A stretch of DNA of 64,000 bases from Gemmatimonadaceae bacterium (GTDB taxonomy: Bacteria; Gemmatimonadota; Gemmatimonadetes; Gemmatimonadales; Gemmatimonadaceae): assembly GCA_019752115.1 (NCBI GenBank), contig JAIEMN010000016.1, positions 1 to 64,000 of the forward strand, in the 5' to 3' direction. Within the stretch, counting starts at the first letter, position 1. The number at the start of each line of letters is the position of its first letter. The position numbers and the translations under genes were made by a program. Below the pieces are notes generated by a model. The model worked only from the letters and a program-made list of their open reading frames with translations. It was not told the DNA's origin and did no database searches. Positions 16,699 through 24,656 of the stretch are shown here, piece by piece.

Positions 16699-17196
16699 TC
16701 AGTCGGCCGCGCCGCGCGCAGCCTCGAGGGCGGCGATTTCTGCCGTGGCCAACACCTTGTCGATGTCGAGCAGCAGCTTCACGCGACCGCCGGCCTTGCC
16801 GATGCCGAGCAGGAACTCCGTGTGCACGCCGGCACCGAAGGTCGGCGCATCCTCGATATCGCTGTCGCCGATCGCCACCACCTCGCTCACCCGATCCACG
16901 ACGATACCCGTCTGGATCCCCTGCATCTGCACCACGATGATGCACGTGTCTTCGGTGTCTTCGGCGCTCATGCCGAACTTGCAGCGCAGGTCGGTGATCG
17001 GAATGACCTTGCCGCGCAGGTTGATCACACCGCGCACCGCCTCCGGCATGCGGGGGACGCGCGTGATCGGCTGCATGCCGATGATCTCGCTGACCTTGAG
17101 GATCTCGAGACCGTATTCCTCGCCCGCGAGGAAGAACGTCAGGTACTTGCCCGCGCGGGACTGGGTGATCGTGGCGCTGTCGGTGTGCGTGCTCAT
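16699..17196 (-). CDS. cheW: chemotaxis coupling protein
   Basis: CheW links the CheA kinase to chemoreceptors. The 165-residue protein carries the SH3-like CheW fold throughout: FFLAGEEYGLEILKVSEI, the VRGVINLRGKVIPITDLR core (about 59-76), IVVDRVSEVV, and the GIGKAGGRVKLLLDIDKVL strand. A sigma-28-like promoter lies at 17253-17280, about 57 bases upstream, so cheW may head its own transcript with cheR, cheD, cheY, cheX and cheB. Confidence 0.94.
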   Translation of the reverse strand: MSTHTDSATITQSRAGKYLTFFLAGEEYGLEILKVSEIIGMQPITRVPRMPEAVRGVINLRGKVIPITDLRCKFGMSAEDTEDTCIIVVQMQGIQTGIVVDRVSEVVAIGDSDIEDAPTFGAGVHTEFLLGIGKAGGRVKLLLDIDKVLATAEIAALEAARGAAD

Positions 17197-17252
17197 GGCT
17201 CGCTCAAATGGAAATGAGGTAAATGTCGGGCGACGACGCCCGTCCCTGAGTG

Positions 17253-17280
17253 GTATCGGCCGGGATGAAGCGGAGCTTCA
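17253..17280 (-). promoter_or_regulatory. sigma-28-type promoter before cheW
   Basis: On the minus strand TGAA (17280-17277), 16 bases and GCCGATAC (17260-17253) match the flagellar sigma-28 pattern (TAAA, 15, GCCGATAA), with one change in the -35. It lies between cheA and cheW. The perfect -10 and the repeat of the same 8-mer before cheA and elsewhere support it. Confidence 0.45.
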
Positions 17281-17297
17281 CTCCGGCAGGCGCCGCG

Positions 17298-19595
17298 TTA
17301 CGCGGCGCGCGCCGGGAGTGTGACAGTATCGGTCGTCTGCACGAGCGCCACCGTCTCGTTGACATCGAGGATCAGGCCCACGCGGCCGTCGCCGAGGATC
17401 GCCCCGCCGCTGACCCCGGCCACCTTGCCGAGCCCATCGCCGAGCGCCTTGGCCACCACCTGCTGCTGCCCCAGGAGATCGTCGACCAGCAGCGCCGTCC
17501 GGCGCGATCCGTCGCCCACGATCATCAGCAGGGCATCGAGCGGGTTCTCGATGGCATTGGGGACGTCGAAGAGGCGGTGCAGGCGAATCACCGGCATCAG
17601 CTCGCCGCGCAGCAGCACCATCTCGCCCTTGCCCACCACCGTCGACAGCATCTCAGGCTCAGGGCGGAAGCTCATGTGGATGTGCGTCAGCGGCACGATG
17701 AACCGCTCGTCGCCGACCCGCACCAGCATGCCGTCGGTGACGGCGAGCGTGAGCGGCAGGCGGATCGCAAACGTCGTCCCCTGTCCCGGCGTCGAGCTGA
17801 TGTCGCAGCGGCCGCGAATGGCCTCGAGATTCCGGCGCACCACATCCATGCCGACGCCGCGGCCGGAGATGTCGGTCACCTTCTCGGCGGTCGAGAAGCC
17901 GGGGGCGAAGATGAGGTTGAACACCTCGCTGTCGCTCAGGCCCTTGTCGCTCTCGATCAGCCCCTTCTCGATCGCCTTCTTGGCGATCTTGTCGCGATGC
18001 AGGCCGTTGCCGTCGTCCTTGAGTTCGACGACGACGTTGCCCGACGCATGGTAGGCATGCAGGCGCACGATACCGACGCCAGGCTTGCCGGCCGCCTGGC
18101 GCTTGTCGGGCGCCTCGACCCCGTGATCGACCGCGTTGCGCACCATGTGCACCAGCGGATCGCCGAGGCGGTCCACCATGTTGCGATCGATTTCGACGTC
18201 ATCGCCCTCGGTGATGAACTGCACCTGCTTGCCGGCCTTGGCCGCCGTATCGCGCACGACGCGCGCGAGCTTCTGGAAGGTCGGGCGGAGCGGGACCATG
18301 CGCATCGACATGCTCAGGTCCTGCAGCTCGCGGACGATCTTGCCGGCGTGCGTCACCTTGCGCAGCAGGTCGTGCTGCTTGCCGGTGCCGAACGTCTCGT
18401 CGCCCGCAATCATCGACTGCGCGATGACGAGCTCCCCGACCATGTCGATGAGGCGATCGAGGCGATCGGTGCGCACGCGAATGGTCGCGTCGTCCGAGAC
18501 GCCCTTCGACTTAGTCGTGGTCGTGGGCTCGGCGCTGGCCGGGGCCGACGTCGCTGTCGGCGACACGGCGGGGAAGATGTCGTCGCTGTCCTTCGTCGGC
18601 GTCGCGAGCGCCACGCCGTTGGCATCCCGGGCGGGATCATAGCCGGCGAGCGCATCGAGCAGCTCGTGATAGCCCTGCGGGAGCGGCAGGCGGCCGTCGC
18701 CGGCGAGCGCCTGCTCCACCGACACCAGGAGCTCCTTGAGCATGTCGGCCGAGCGAAGCGACAGATCCGCGCAGCCCCGCGTATAGGCGATCTCCTTGTC
18801 GCGAACGCGGCTCAGCAGCGACTCCGCTTCGTGCGCGAACGCGGCGATCCGCGAAAGCCCCAGGAACGCCGACGTACCCTTGACGGTGTGGAAGGCGCGG
18901 AAGACCGTGTTGATCGCTTCTTCGTCGCTCGGATTGGCTTCGAGCTGGAGCAGCGCGGCTTCGGAGTTCGTCACGCATTCATTGCTCTCGGTGATGAAGT
19001 CCGGGAGCAAGTCGCGATCGGCATCGTCGGGGAGACGATCGGAGCCGGTATCATGCGCCTTGGAGGTGGCGCGGGCGGGCTCCGGCGTCGGCTCCGCGAT
19101 GGCCGGTGCCGCGATCGCGGGCGTGCCGCGACCCGGCGTCCGGCGACGCGGCTTGGCGGTGGCATCCACCGAGACGTCCACGCTCACGTCGACGAAGGCA
19201 TCGACGTGGACATCCACGGTCGGCGTATCGACGATTGCGCCGGCGTTCGTGGCATCGACGGTCATCGTCGCGACTTCGGCCACCGCGACCGTGGCGCGCG
19301 GCGCCTGCTCGCAGGCTTTCATCGCCGCCTCGAGCGCCGTGCCCACTTCGGCCATCGCGGCCGATGCATCCGGCACGGTGCCCTTGACGATGGTACCCAG
19401 GACGCGTGCCGCGCGCGCCACGAACGGTTGCGCGGCCAGCGGGACGCGGTTCTCGAACGCCAGATCGGTCAGCGCATCACGCAGCGTGGCGAGATCGGCG
19501 GTGTCAGTGGCCTCCAGCTGCATGAGCAGCGTGGCGGCATCATCAAGAGTCAGTGGAGACACGGGCAGTCCAGCAGAATGGCCAACACGGAGCAC
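17298..19595 (-). CDS. cheA: chemotaxis histidine kinase with long N-terminal extension
   Basis: CheA autophosphorylates in response to receptors and phosphorylates CheY and CheB. The 765-residue protein has the HPt domain with His236 (FHTVKGTSAFLG), the dimerisation helices (about 375-440), the ATPase with N box Asn487 (HMVRNAVDHG), GNGL and GRGVGM boxes, and a C-terminal CheW-like domain (about 620-760). About 195 residues precede the HPt, with an Ala-rich helical part and a Val/Asp-repeat tract (residues 128-145). The start used is GTG 19595 with GGAG upstream; GTG 19562 is an alternative. A sigma-28-type promoter lies 29 bases upstream. Confidence 0.92.
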   Translation of the reverse strand: MLRVGHSAGLPVSPLTLDDAATLLMQLEATDTADLATLRDALTDLAFENRVPLAAQPFVARAARVLGTIVKGTVPDASAAMAEVGTALEAAMKACEQAPRATVAVAEVATMTVDATNAGAIVDTPTVDVHVDAFVDVSVDVSVDATAKPRRRTPGRGTPAIAAPAIAEPTPEPARATSKAHDTGSDRLPDDADRDLLPDFITESNECVTNSEAALLQLEANPSDEEAINTVFRAFHTVKGTSAFLGLSRIAAFAHEAESLLSRVRDKEIAYTRGCADLSLRSADMLKELLVSVEQALAGDGRLPLPQGYHELLDALAGYDPARDANGVALATPTKDSDDIFPAVSPTATSAPASAEPTTTTKSKGVSDDATIRVRTDRLDRLIDMVGELVIAQSMIAGDETFGTGKQHDLLRKVTHAGKIVRELQDLSMSMRMVPLRPTFQKLARVVRDTAAKAGKQVQFITEGDDVEIDRNMVDRLGDPLVHMVRNAVDHGVEAPDKRQAAGKPGVGIVRLHAYHASGNVVVELKDDGNGLHRDKIAKKAIEKGLIESDKGLSDSEVFNLIFAPGFSTAEKVTDISGRGVGMDVVRRNLEAIRGRCDISSTPGQGTTFAIRLPLTLAVTDGMLVRVGDERFIVPLTHIHMSFRPEPEMLSTVVGKGEMVLLRGELMPVIRLHRLFDVPNAIENPLDALLMIVGDGSRRTALLVDDLLGQQQVVAKALGDGLGKVAGVSGGAILGDGRVGLILDVNETVALVQTTDTVTLPARAA

Positions 19596-19623
19596 CGACT
19601 CCGGCGCTCCTGCACAGTGGGGA

Positions 19624-19651
19624 GTATCGGCTGCACCCGGAGGCAGGTTTA
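19624..19651 (-). promoter_or_regulatory. sigma-28-type promoter before cheA
   Basis: On the minus strand TAAA (19651-19648), 16 bases and GCCGATAC (19631-19624) give a near-consensus flagellar sigma-28 promoter. The cheA start follows 29 bases after the -10. This and the flgM promoter are the best two examples in the window and share the 16-base spacer. Confidence 0.6.
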
Positions 19652-19745
19652 CCGTGATTTCACGCCCGCTGACGAGAGGAAACGCAGACGGCCCGCACGG
19701 GATGTGCGGGCCGTCAGCAGCACCAGCGGGGAGGCCGGGGGGACC

Positions 19746-20423
19746 TCAGGCCGCAGGTGCCTTGACCGTCGTGAAGATCTGATCGGCGAGCGCCTGACGC
19801 CCTTCGGCATCGCGAATCGTGGCGTTCGGATCGTACGTCTGCGCATCGGGCACATCGGTCTTGCCGAGGACGATGTCGGCATCGACGTTGTGATCGAAGA
19901 GACGCGCCACATCGAGCAGGCGCTGCTCCATTTCGACCAGCACCGACGAGGCGTGCGCCAGCTGCTGCGACGTGATGTCCTGGAACTGCAGCGCGCCCAT
20001 CATGAGGAACAGCTCGTCGCGGAGGTTGCCGCGGATGGCCGTCGCCTTGTCCCGATCCGGCGTATCAGCCGCGTCGATAGTGTCGAGTTCATCGACCATC
20101 TGGGTGGCGCGATCGCAGGCGTCCATGATGTTGATCGCCGCGTCTTCGGTCGCCGACGTGACTTCGCGGATCTTTTCGTGCGTCGTCGCGAGCTTTTCGA
20201 GGGCCGTGGTCTGGAGGGCCGCACGGCTCTCGCGCAGGCGGGCCAGCACATTCAGGATCTGCGCGTTGGCCTGTTCGAGGATATTGGGCAATTCAGCGAG
20301 CGAAATCGTGGGGGCCGGCGGCGTCACGTCACGGACGTCGTGCAGCCCAGTCAACTCCTGGTCGACGAGACGGAGCGCCGCCTCGGACTCATAGAGGACT
20401 TCGTGGGCACGGGAACTGGTCAT
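19746..20423 (-). CDS. cheZ: CheY-P phosphatase CheZ
   Basis: CheZ speeds dephosphorylation of CheY. The 225-residue, mostly helical protein has the catalytic signature LQFQDITSQQL with Asp149 and Gln153, at the same spacing as Asp143/Gln147 of E. coli CheZ. The long helices on either side fit the four-helix-bundle dimer. The C-terminal end (ALADQIFTTV) is where the CheY-tethering helix is expected, although its sequence departs from the proteobacterial one. It is 11 bases after cheY, so the two are co-transcribed. CheZ next to a CheX gene in one cluster is less usual. Confidence 0.88.
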   Translation of the reverse strand: MTSSRAHEVLYESEAALRLVDQELTGLHDVRDVTPPAPTISLAELPNILEQANAQILNVLARLRESRAALQTTALEKLATTHEKIREVTSATEDAAINIMDACDRATQMVDELDTIDAADTPDRDKATAIRGNLRDELFLMMGALQFQDITSQQLAHASSVLVEMEQRLLDVARLFDHNVDADIVLGKTDVPDAQTYDPNATIRDAEGRQALADQIFTTVKAPAA

Positions 20424-20434
20424 TGGGCAAATCC

Positions 20435-20806
20435 TCAGGCCGCCGCCGCCGGCAGGAGCGCATCAATCTTTTCCTTGAGCACCTGGGGCGTGAACGGCTT
20501 GACAATGTAATTGTTGACACCGGCTTCCATCGCCGTGAGGATGTCTTCCTTCACCGAGCGCGCCGTCACCATGAGAATGGGGACGTGCCGCCCGTCGTCA
20601 CGCGAGCGGAGCACCTTGGTGAACTCGGTGCCGCTCATGTTCGGCATGTTCCAGTCCGTAATGACGAACTTGATCGACGGGTCGAACTTGGCGAGGGCCT
20701 CCTGGCCGTCGCCCGCCTCCACCGTATCGTTGAATCCGATGCGCTGGAGCGAGTTGATGACGATGCGACGCATCGTCGCGGAATCGTCCACCACGAGGAA
20801 CTTCAT
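20435..20806 (-). CDS. cheY: chemotaxis response regulator, likely the switch-binding CheY
   Basis: This 123-residue single receiver has Asp7/Asp8 in VVDDSATMRR, phospho-acceptor Asp51 in ITDWNMPNMSG, Thr81 in MVTARS and Lys103 in IVKPF. It matches flagellar CheY closely, including the DWNMP motif, and ends soon after the last helix. It is followed by cheZ. I take it as the CheY-P that binds FliM (59794-60792). Upstream is flgM, 42 bases away. Confidence 0.93.
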   Translation of the reverse strand: MKFLVVDDSATMRRIVINSLQRIGFNDTVEAGDGQEALAKFDPSIKFVITDWNMPNMSGTEFTKVLRSRDDGRHVPILMVTARSVKEDILTAMEAGVNNYIVKPFTPQVLKEKIDALLPAAAA

Positions 20807-20848
20807 GACCGCCGATCTCCTGAGTGCACCAATTGGGAAGGCGCGTGA

Positions 20849-21139
20849 CTACAGATCGCCACGCGTCAGAATGCGCCGGGCGACCTGATCCACCACATCG
20901 AGGGTGTTGTAGGCGCCGGTCAGAACCTTGTTGCGCAGCTCGGCGACACGATCGGGCTCCAGGCTGTCGTCGCGCTGCTGGGCCTGCATGCGACGGCCTT
21001 CCGCGGAGATCTGGACAGAGTCCGACTTCGCCGGCTTGGTCGCACTGGGCTGCTGAACTTCCTGCTGCGCACGCTGCACCCCGGTGGTGCTGTTCGGCGT
21101 GGGCTTCAGGGCTTCGAAATAGCTACCGGTGATCTTCAT
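20849..21139 (-). CDS. flgM: anti-sigma-28 factor
   Basis: FlgM binds and holds back the flagellar sigma factor (FliA) until the hook is finished, then leaves through the export gate. The 96-residue protein has the typical disordered, Gln/Pro-rich N-terminal half and the C-terminal sigma-binding part (DSVQISAEGRRM, then RVAELRNKVLTGAY and VVDQVARRIL). A strong AGGAGGAGG and a sigma-28-type promoter lie just upstream, so it is probably made under the sigma factor it inhibits. No fliA gene is in the window. Confidence 0.92.
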   Translation of the reverse strand: MKITGSYFEALKPTPNSTTGVQRAQQEVQQPSATKPAKSDSVQISAEGRRMQAQQRDDSLEPDRVAELRNKVLTGAYNTLDVVDQVARRILTRGDL

Positions 21140-21163
21140 AGGGTTTCCTCCTCCTCAGAGGGA

Positions 21164-21191
21164 CTATCGGCAGGTTGGGGCAGTAACTTTA
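21164..21191 (-). promoter_or_regulatory. sigma-28-type promoter before flgM
   Basis: On the minus strand TAAA (21191-21188), 16 bases and GCCGATAG (21171-21164) match the flagellar sigma-28 consensus. The flgM ATG lies 25 bases after the -10, with AGGAGGAGG in the short leader. It overlaps the end of the upstream unknown gene, so flgM is probably also read through from fliC-fliD-fliS. Confidence 0.6.
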
Positions 21192-21557
21192 CCCGGCCCG
21201 CTTTCCAGTAATTGGATTGCGACGTCCCTGTCGCGGAAGTGACCCTGCACGCCCCTCTCCGGCGGCTGGTCCTTCGTCCGGTGGCACCGCCTGCGCGAGC
21301 TCGGGAAACCGGATATCCACCGTCGACTGCTCCACACCCGACGGTCCTTCTTTGGCAAACTGCACGGCGGCCCCGGTCGCCCAGGGGCCCCCCTGGTCCC
21401 GCGTAATCAGATGCGCCGCCCGCAGGCGGAGCTGTTCCACGGCGTCGCGCGCCTGACGGGCATCGGCCTCGTCAATGGCCTCGGCGGCTTCCACCTCCGC
21501 GAGGGTCTCGCGGAGAATGGCGTCGAAGGCGGCGTGCGGCGTCATGAATCGGATCAC
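21189..21557 (-). CDS. unknown protein of the flagellar cluster
   Basis: This 122-residue protein has a helical N-terminal part (residues 5-55, rich in Glu/Ala/Arg) and a Gly/Pro-rich, probably disordered C-terminus. The GTG at 21557 overlaps the upstream stop (GTGA), so it is translationally coupled to the flgN-like gene; an ATG four codons later is also possible. Position between flgN-like and flgM suggests a flagellar accessory or chaperone role, but no family is recognised. Confidence 0.6.
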   Translation of the reverse strand: MIRFMTPHAAFDAILRETLAEVEAAEAIDEADARQARDAVEQLRLRAAHLITRDQGGPWATGAAVQFAKEGPSGVEQSTVDIRFPELAQAVPPDEGPAAGEGRAGSLPRQGRRNPITGKRAG

Positions 21558-22012
21558 CGACGGAGGTCAACGAGCCGCGGCTGACCGGCCAGCGCATAGG
21601 CCGATCCGGCGTTCGAGGCGCGCTGCGCGTTGGCCAGCGCATCCCGCAGCGTGTCCACCCGCTGCGCCACCCGCGCCGCCAACTCCATCGTGGCGCGCTG
21701 CGAGGTCGCGAGCGCCTCGCAGACGGTCGCGATCAGCGCGTCGGCGTCATCCACCGCGCGCTCCGTGGCGGCCAGAAGCGGGTTGTCGGCGGTCGGCTTG
21801 GTGTACTGCAACACGGCCAGATGTTCGGCCAGGTCCTGCAGCATCTGGTCGCGCGTCTCGAGGAGCGCAAACAGGCGGTCGTCATCGAACCCGAGCGCCG
21901 CGTGGGCCTCGGCGGTGACGGCGTCCACTCCCGCGCAGACCGACAGCACCTGCTGGGCGGCGGCCCGTCGGGCCGCCGATCGCGTCAGGCTCGGAGGAGG
22001 TGAGGAAAGCAT
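21554..22012 (-). CDS. putative FlgN/FliT-like flagellar export chaperone
   Basis: This 152-residue, almost wholly helical protein has Ala/Leu/Glu-rich heptads (LFALLETRDQMLQDLAEHL, then MELAARVAQRVDTLRDAL) and a short tail with NAGSAYAL. Helical length, composition and position between fliS and flgM match FlgN- or FliT-type chaperones, which hold hook-associated or filament-cap proteins for export. Sequence identity to named members cannot be judged by eye, so this is a contextual call. Confidence 0.55.
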   Translation of the reverse strand: MLSSPPPSLTRSAARRAAAQQVLSVCAGVDAVTAEAHAALGFDDDRLFALLETRDQMLQDLAEHLAVLQYTKPTADNPLLAATERAVDDADALIATVCEALATSQRATMELAARVAQRVDTLRDALANAQRASNAGSAYALAGQPRLVDLRR

Positions 22013-22023
22013 GGGGGACGCAC

Positions 22024-22422
22024 TCAGGCGGTCTTGAGTTTGGCGGTGGCCATCTGGGCCGCAGCGCCGACAAAGCCGTCGCGCAGCTCCTTCGCGATGT
22101 TCACCAGCTTGCCCATCACCCGCAGATCACCGCGCGTCCCGATGTCCACGAGCTCGTAGAGCATGTAGACGTAGATGTCGGACAGCTGGTCGGCGAGCGC
22201 CCCGCCCTTCTCGAAGTCGAGCGTGGTCAACAGCTCCGTCACGAGATTGCGGGCCTTGCGGAGCGAGACCACCCGCAACTCGATGTCCTTGCGTTCCATC
22301 GCGATGCGCGCCCGGTCCAGCTGCACGACCAGCTGCTCGAAGACGATCACCAGGAGCTTCTCGGGCGAGGCGGCGTGGATCTCCATCTCGCGATAGCTCG
22401 CAGTCTGACTGGCGTATGACAT
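22024..22422 (-). CDS. fliS: flagellin export chaperone
   Basis: FliS binds the C-terminal end of flagellin in the cytosol and keeps it unfolded for export. The 132-residue protein shows the family pattern: an early SYREMEIHAASPEKLLVIVFE, an LDRARIAME helix, LLTTLDFEKGGALADQLSDIY and VYMLYELVDIGTRGD. It follows fliD by about 60 bases. A weak sigma-28-like promoter lies in that gap. Confidence 0.93.
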   Translation of the reverse strand: MSYASQTASYREMEIHAASPEKLLVIVFEQLVVQLDRARIAMERKDIELRVVSLRKARNLVTELLTTLDFEKGGALADQLSDIYVYMLYELVDIGTRGDLRVMGKLVNIAKELRDGFVGAAAQMATAKLKTA

Positions 22423-22475
22423 ACCGACGTGGGGCTTGAGGGATCAGAAACCGAGCGAATCGCTCACACTGTGGA

Positions 22476-22502
22476 GTATCGGCCGTCAGTTGTTGCCCTG
22501 AA
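22476..22502 (-). promoter_or_regulatory. possible sigma-28-type promoter before fliS
   Basis: On the minus strand TTCA (22502-22499), 15 bases and GCCGATAC (22483-22476) lie across the last codons of fliD, 54 bases before fliS. The -10 is perfect but the -35 has two changes, so it is weaker than the cheA and flgM sites. Confidence 0.3.
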
Positions 22503-24561
22503 GTCCCTTGATGCTCCCGAGGAAAGAATTGCTCTGCGATTGCAGCTTCGAGAGCGCCTCTTCCATCTTGGTGTACTGATCCACCAGCAGCGCGCGCTTG
22601 GCGTCGAGCTTCTTCTGCGCTTCGGCGGCCCGCTGATTCAGCTTCACCGCGTTCTGCGTCAGGTTGTTGATCGACTGGCTGATCGCGCCCACCCCGTACT
22701 GCTGCGCCTTGTCGGTGGCCGTCACGAACGCACCGCCAATGCCCGAGAAGCCGAAGAGCGCCGTGATTTCGTCCGGCTTGCCGTTGAGCGCCGTCTTGAA
22801 CTTGCTGCTGTCGAGCGAGAGCCGACCGAACCGGTCGAGCGTCACGCCGGCGAGCGTGGCGTAGCTGTATGTGGTGTTCGACGAGACGTTGGTCCGCAGG
22901 GCGTCCGTGAAGCTGCTCACCACGCGGCGCAGGCCGCTGTTGGCGTACAGCACCGCATCGGTCTGCCCCTGCTCATCGTAGAACTTCCGTACCGCATTGT
23001 AGGCGTCCACGAACGTCTGCACGGCCTTGGCCGCACCGTCGGTATCGCGCCCCACCGTCACGTCCACCGTGGTGCCCGGTTCGCTGCTCACCAGCGACAG
23101 CGTCACCCCGCTGATGGCGTCGGTGATGGTGTTCGTCGTACGGGTGTACGTGGTACCATCGACATTGACGATGGCATCCTGGCCGGTCTGCAGCTGCCGC
23201 GCGCGACCGGCCACGCTGACGCTGCTCGCCCCGAGCGAGCCGGTGGTGCCATCGGCGCGCGTGATCGACATCGTCATCGACAGGCGCGATGACCCGCCGG
23301 TGCTGTCGGTGAGGCGAATGGCGCCATCGGCGCCGATCGACGCCGTCGCCGGGCGCGTGCCGCTGCCGAAGCCGGAGGTCGCATCGTTGAGGCGATCGAG
23401 CAGCGTCTGCATCGTGTCGCCGTTCTTCACGACGAGGCCGATCGTGACGGCGGTCCCATCACCACGCATCCCGCGGATGTTGATCGCGTCGCCGACCGCG
23501 AGCCCGGACGCGACACCGCCCACCTTGATGCCGGCCAGCGCCGTGCTCGCCGTGGCGATCGCATTGCTGCCATCGGTATACGCCGCCGTGGACACGGTCT
23601 GGCGCACGTCGCCCGTGCTGCCGGCCGCCATGCCCAGCGCATCGATGACGGCCTGCGAGTTGGCGTCGTTCGGATCGGCCGCCACGTTGCCATCGACCAC
23701 GAGCCGGAAGCGCGTCTCGTCACCGTAGGCTTCGGACTGCACCGACGCCGAGCCACCGGCCGCATTGATGCGGGCCGCGATGGCGGAGATGGACATGGTG
23801 GCCAGGTCCACCGTAATGAGCTGACTCCCGATGCGGATGCTCGCCGGGGGCGGACTGACATTCAGCCCCATGGCGATGGCGGCCGCCTGCACTGCCGAGG
23901 AGATGGGCTTCGACCGACTGTCGAGGAACCCGAGCTCCCGCGCGGCGCCACCGGTACCATCGGTAATCGCAAGACCGGACGAGCCGGCGGCATTGGCCGT
24001 GAGCACCAGGTGCCCCGCGGTGCCGCCATCGCTCACCACCGAGGCGGTCACCCCGGCGCCGGCGCTGTTGATCTTGTCGCGGATCGCGCTCAGCGAATCA
24101 CTCGCGACGATCGAAATCGTTTTGCCGTTGACCGTGAAGTCACCGGTGAGGCCGCGGGCAGCGGCCGTGTCGGCGGTCACGCCGCCACTGATCTTGGCCG
24201 TATCGGCCAGCTGCAACACTTCCACGCGGTACTGGCCCGGCGTGGCCGTGGTCGAGGCGGCGGCGTTCAGCAGCGTGCGCGACGTCGTCGGGCTCGCCGG
24301 CACGGTGGCCGTATAACCGCCAAAACCGGTCGTGCGGAGGGCCCGCGCGGCCGTGTTCAAGGTATCGACCAAGCCATTCAGCGTGGTCCACGCTTCTTTT
24401 TGGGCCTTCTCCTGATCGAGCCGAGTGTTGATCGGTGTCAGGATGCGGGCTTCGTATGCCTTGATCGTGGAGTCGACGATGTCGCCCCACTGAATCCCGC
24501 TGGAAAGACCACTGACGCCCAGCCCGGTGCTGGTCGTTGTCGAAGTTGTTGTCGACGCCAT
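22486..24561 (-). CDS. fliD: flagellar filament cap protein
   Basis: FliD sits at the filament tip and folds arriving flagellin. The 691-residue protein is larger than the enteric form. It has the conserved N-terminal part (GLGVSGLSSGIQWGDIVDS, with a helix around KAYEARILTPINTRLDQEK), an Ala/Ser/Thr/Gly-rich variable centre with several GxAxxxxDG-like strand repeats, and the C-terminal helices (NNLTQNAVKLNQRAAEAQKK, then MEEALSKLQSQSNSFLGSI). GAGGT eight bases before the ATG supports the start. It lies 95 bases after fliC with a hairpin between them. Confidence 0.93.
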   Translation of the reverse strand: MASTTTSTTTSTGLGVSGLSSGIQWGDIVDSTIKAYEARILTPINTRLDQEKAQKEAWTTLNGLVDTLNTAARALRTTGFGGYTATVPASPTTSRTLLNAAASTTATPGQYRVEVLQLADTAKISGGVTADTAAARGLTGDFTVNGKTISIVASDSLSAIRDKINSAGAGVTASVVSDGGTAGHLVLTANAAGSSGLAITDGTGGAARELGFLDSRSKPISSAVQAAAIAMGLNVSPPPASIRIGSQLITVDLATMSISAIAARINAAGGSASVQSEAYGDETRFRLVVDGNVAADPNDANSQAVIDALGMAAGSTGDVRQTVSTAAYTDGSNAIATASTALAGIKVGGVASGLAVGDAINIRGMRGDGTAVTIGLVVKNGDTMQTLLDRLNDATSGFGSGTRPATASIGADGAIRLTDSTGGSSRLSMTMSITRADGTTGSLGASSVSVAGRARQLQTGQDAIVNVDGTTYTRTTNTITDAISGVTLSLVSSEPGTTVDVTVGRDTDGAAKAVQTFVDAYNAVRKFYDEQGQTDAVLYANSGLRRVVSSFTDALRTNVSSNTTYSYATLAGVTLDRFGRLSLDSSKFKTALNGKPDEITALFGFSGIGGAFVTATDKAQQYGVGAISQSINNLTQNAVKLNQRAAEAQKKLDAKRALLVDQYTKMEEALSKLQSQSNSFLGSIKGLQGNN

Positions 24562-24594
24562 GGGTTACCTCACCCGAGTCGTACTAAGGCGGTA

Positions 24595-24626
24595 CCCCGA
24601 GGCCGGCGTTATCGCCGACCTCGGGG
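24595..24626 (-). terminator. hairpin between fliC and fliD
   Basis: Arms 24595-24608 and 24613-24626 pair over 14 bases with one mismatch around a TTAT loop, 31 bases after the fliC stop. There is no T-run, so it more likely limits readthrough into fliD or protects the 3' end of an abundant fliC mRNA than acts as a full terminator. Confidence 0.55.
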
Positions 24627-24656
24627 CCGATCACCACGTGCTACCTACCGTCAGGC

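Noticed and set aside
18505-18520. A GACTTAG sequence inside cheA as a fourth copy of the regulatory motif
   Set aside because: It lacks the AAT start, lies within a conserved reading frame and has no sigma-54 box after it.
17250-20510. A 1,086-codon open frame on the plus strand opposite cheA, cheZ and cheY
   Set aside because: It is antisense to genes with clear catalytic motifs. GC-rich coding DNA leaves opposite frames open, and its translation is Arg/His-rich without any domain.
24595-24626. A GGCGATAAC box inside the fliC-fliD hairpin as a sigma-28 promoter for fliD
   Set aside because: No TAAA-like box lies 15-16 bases upstream, and the sequence is explained by the stem.
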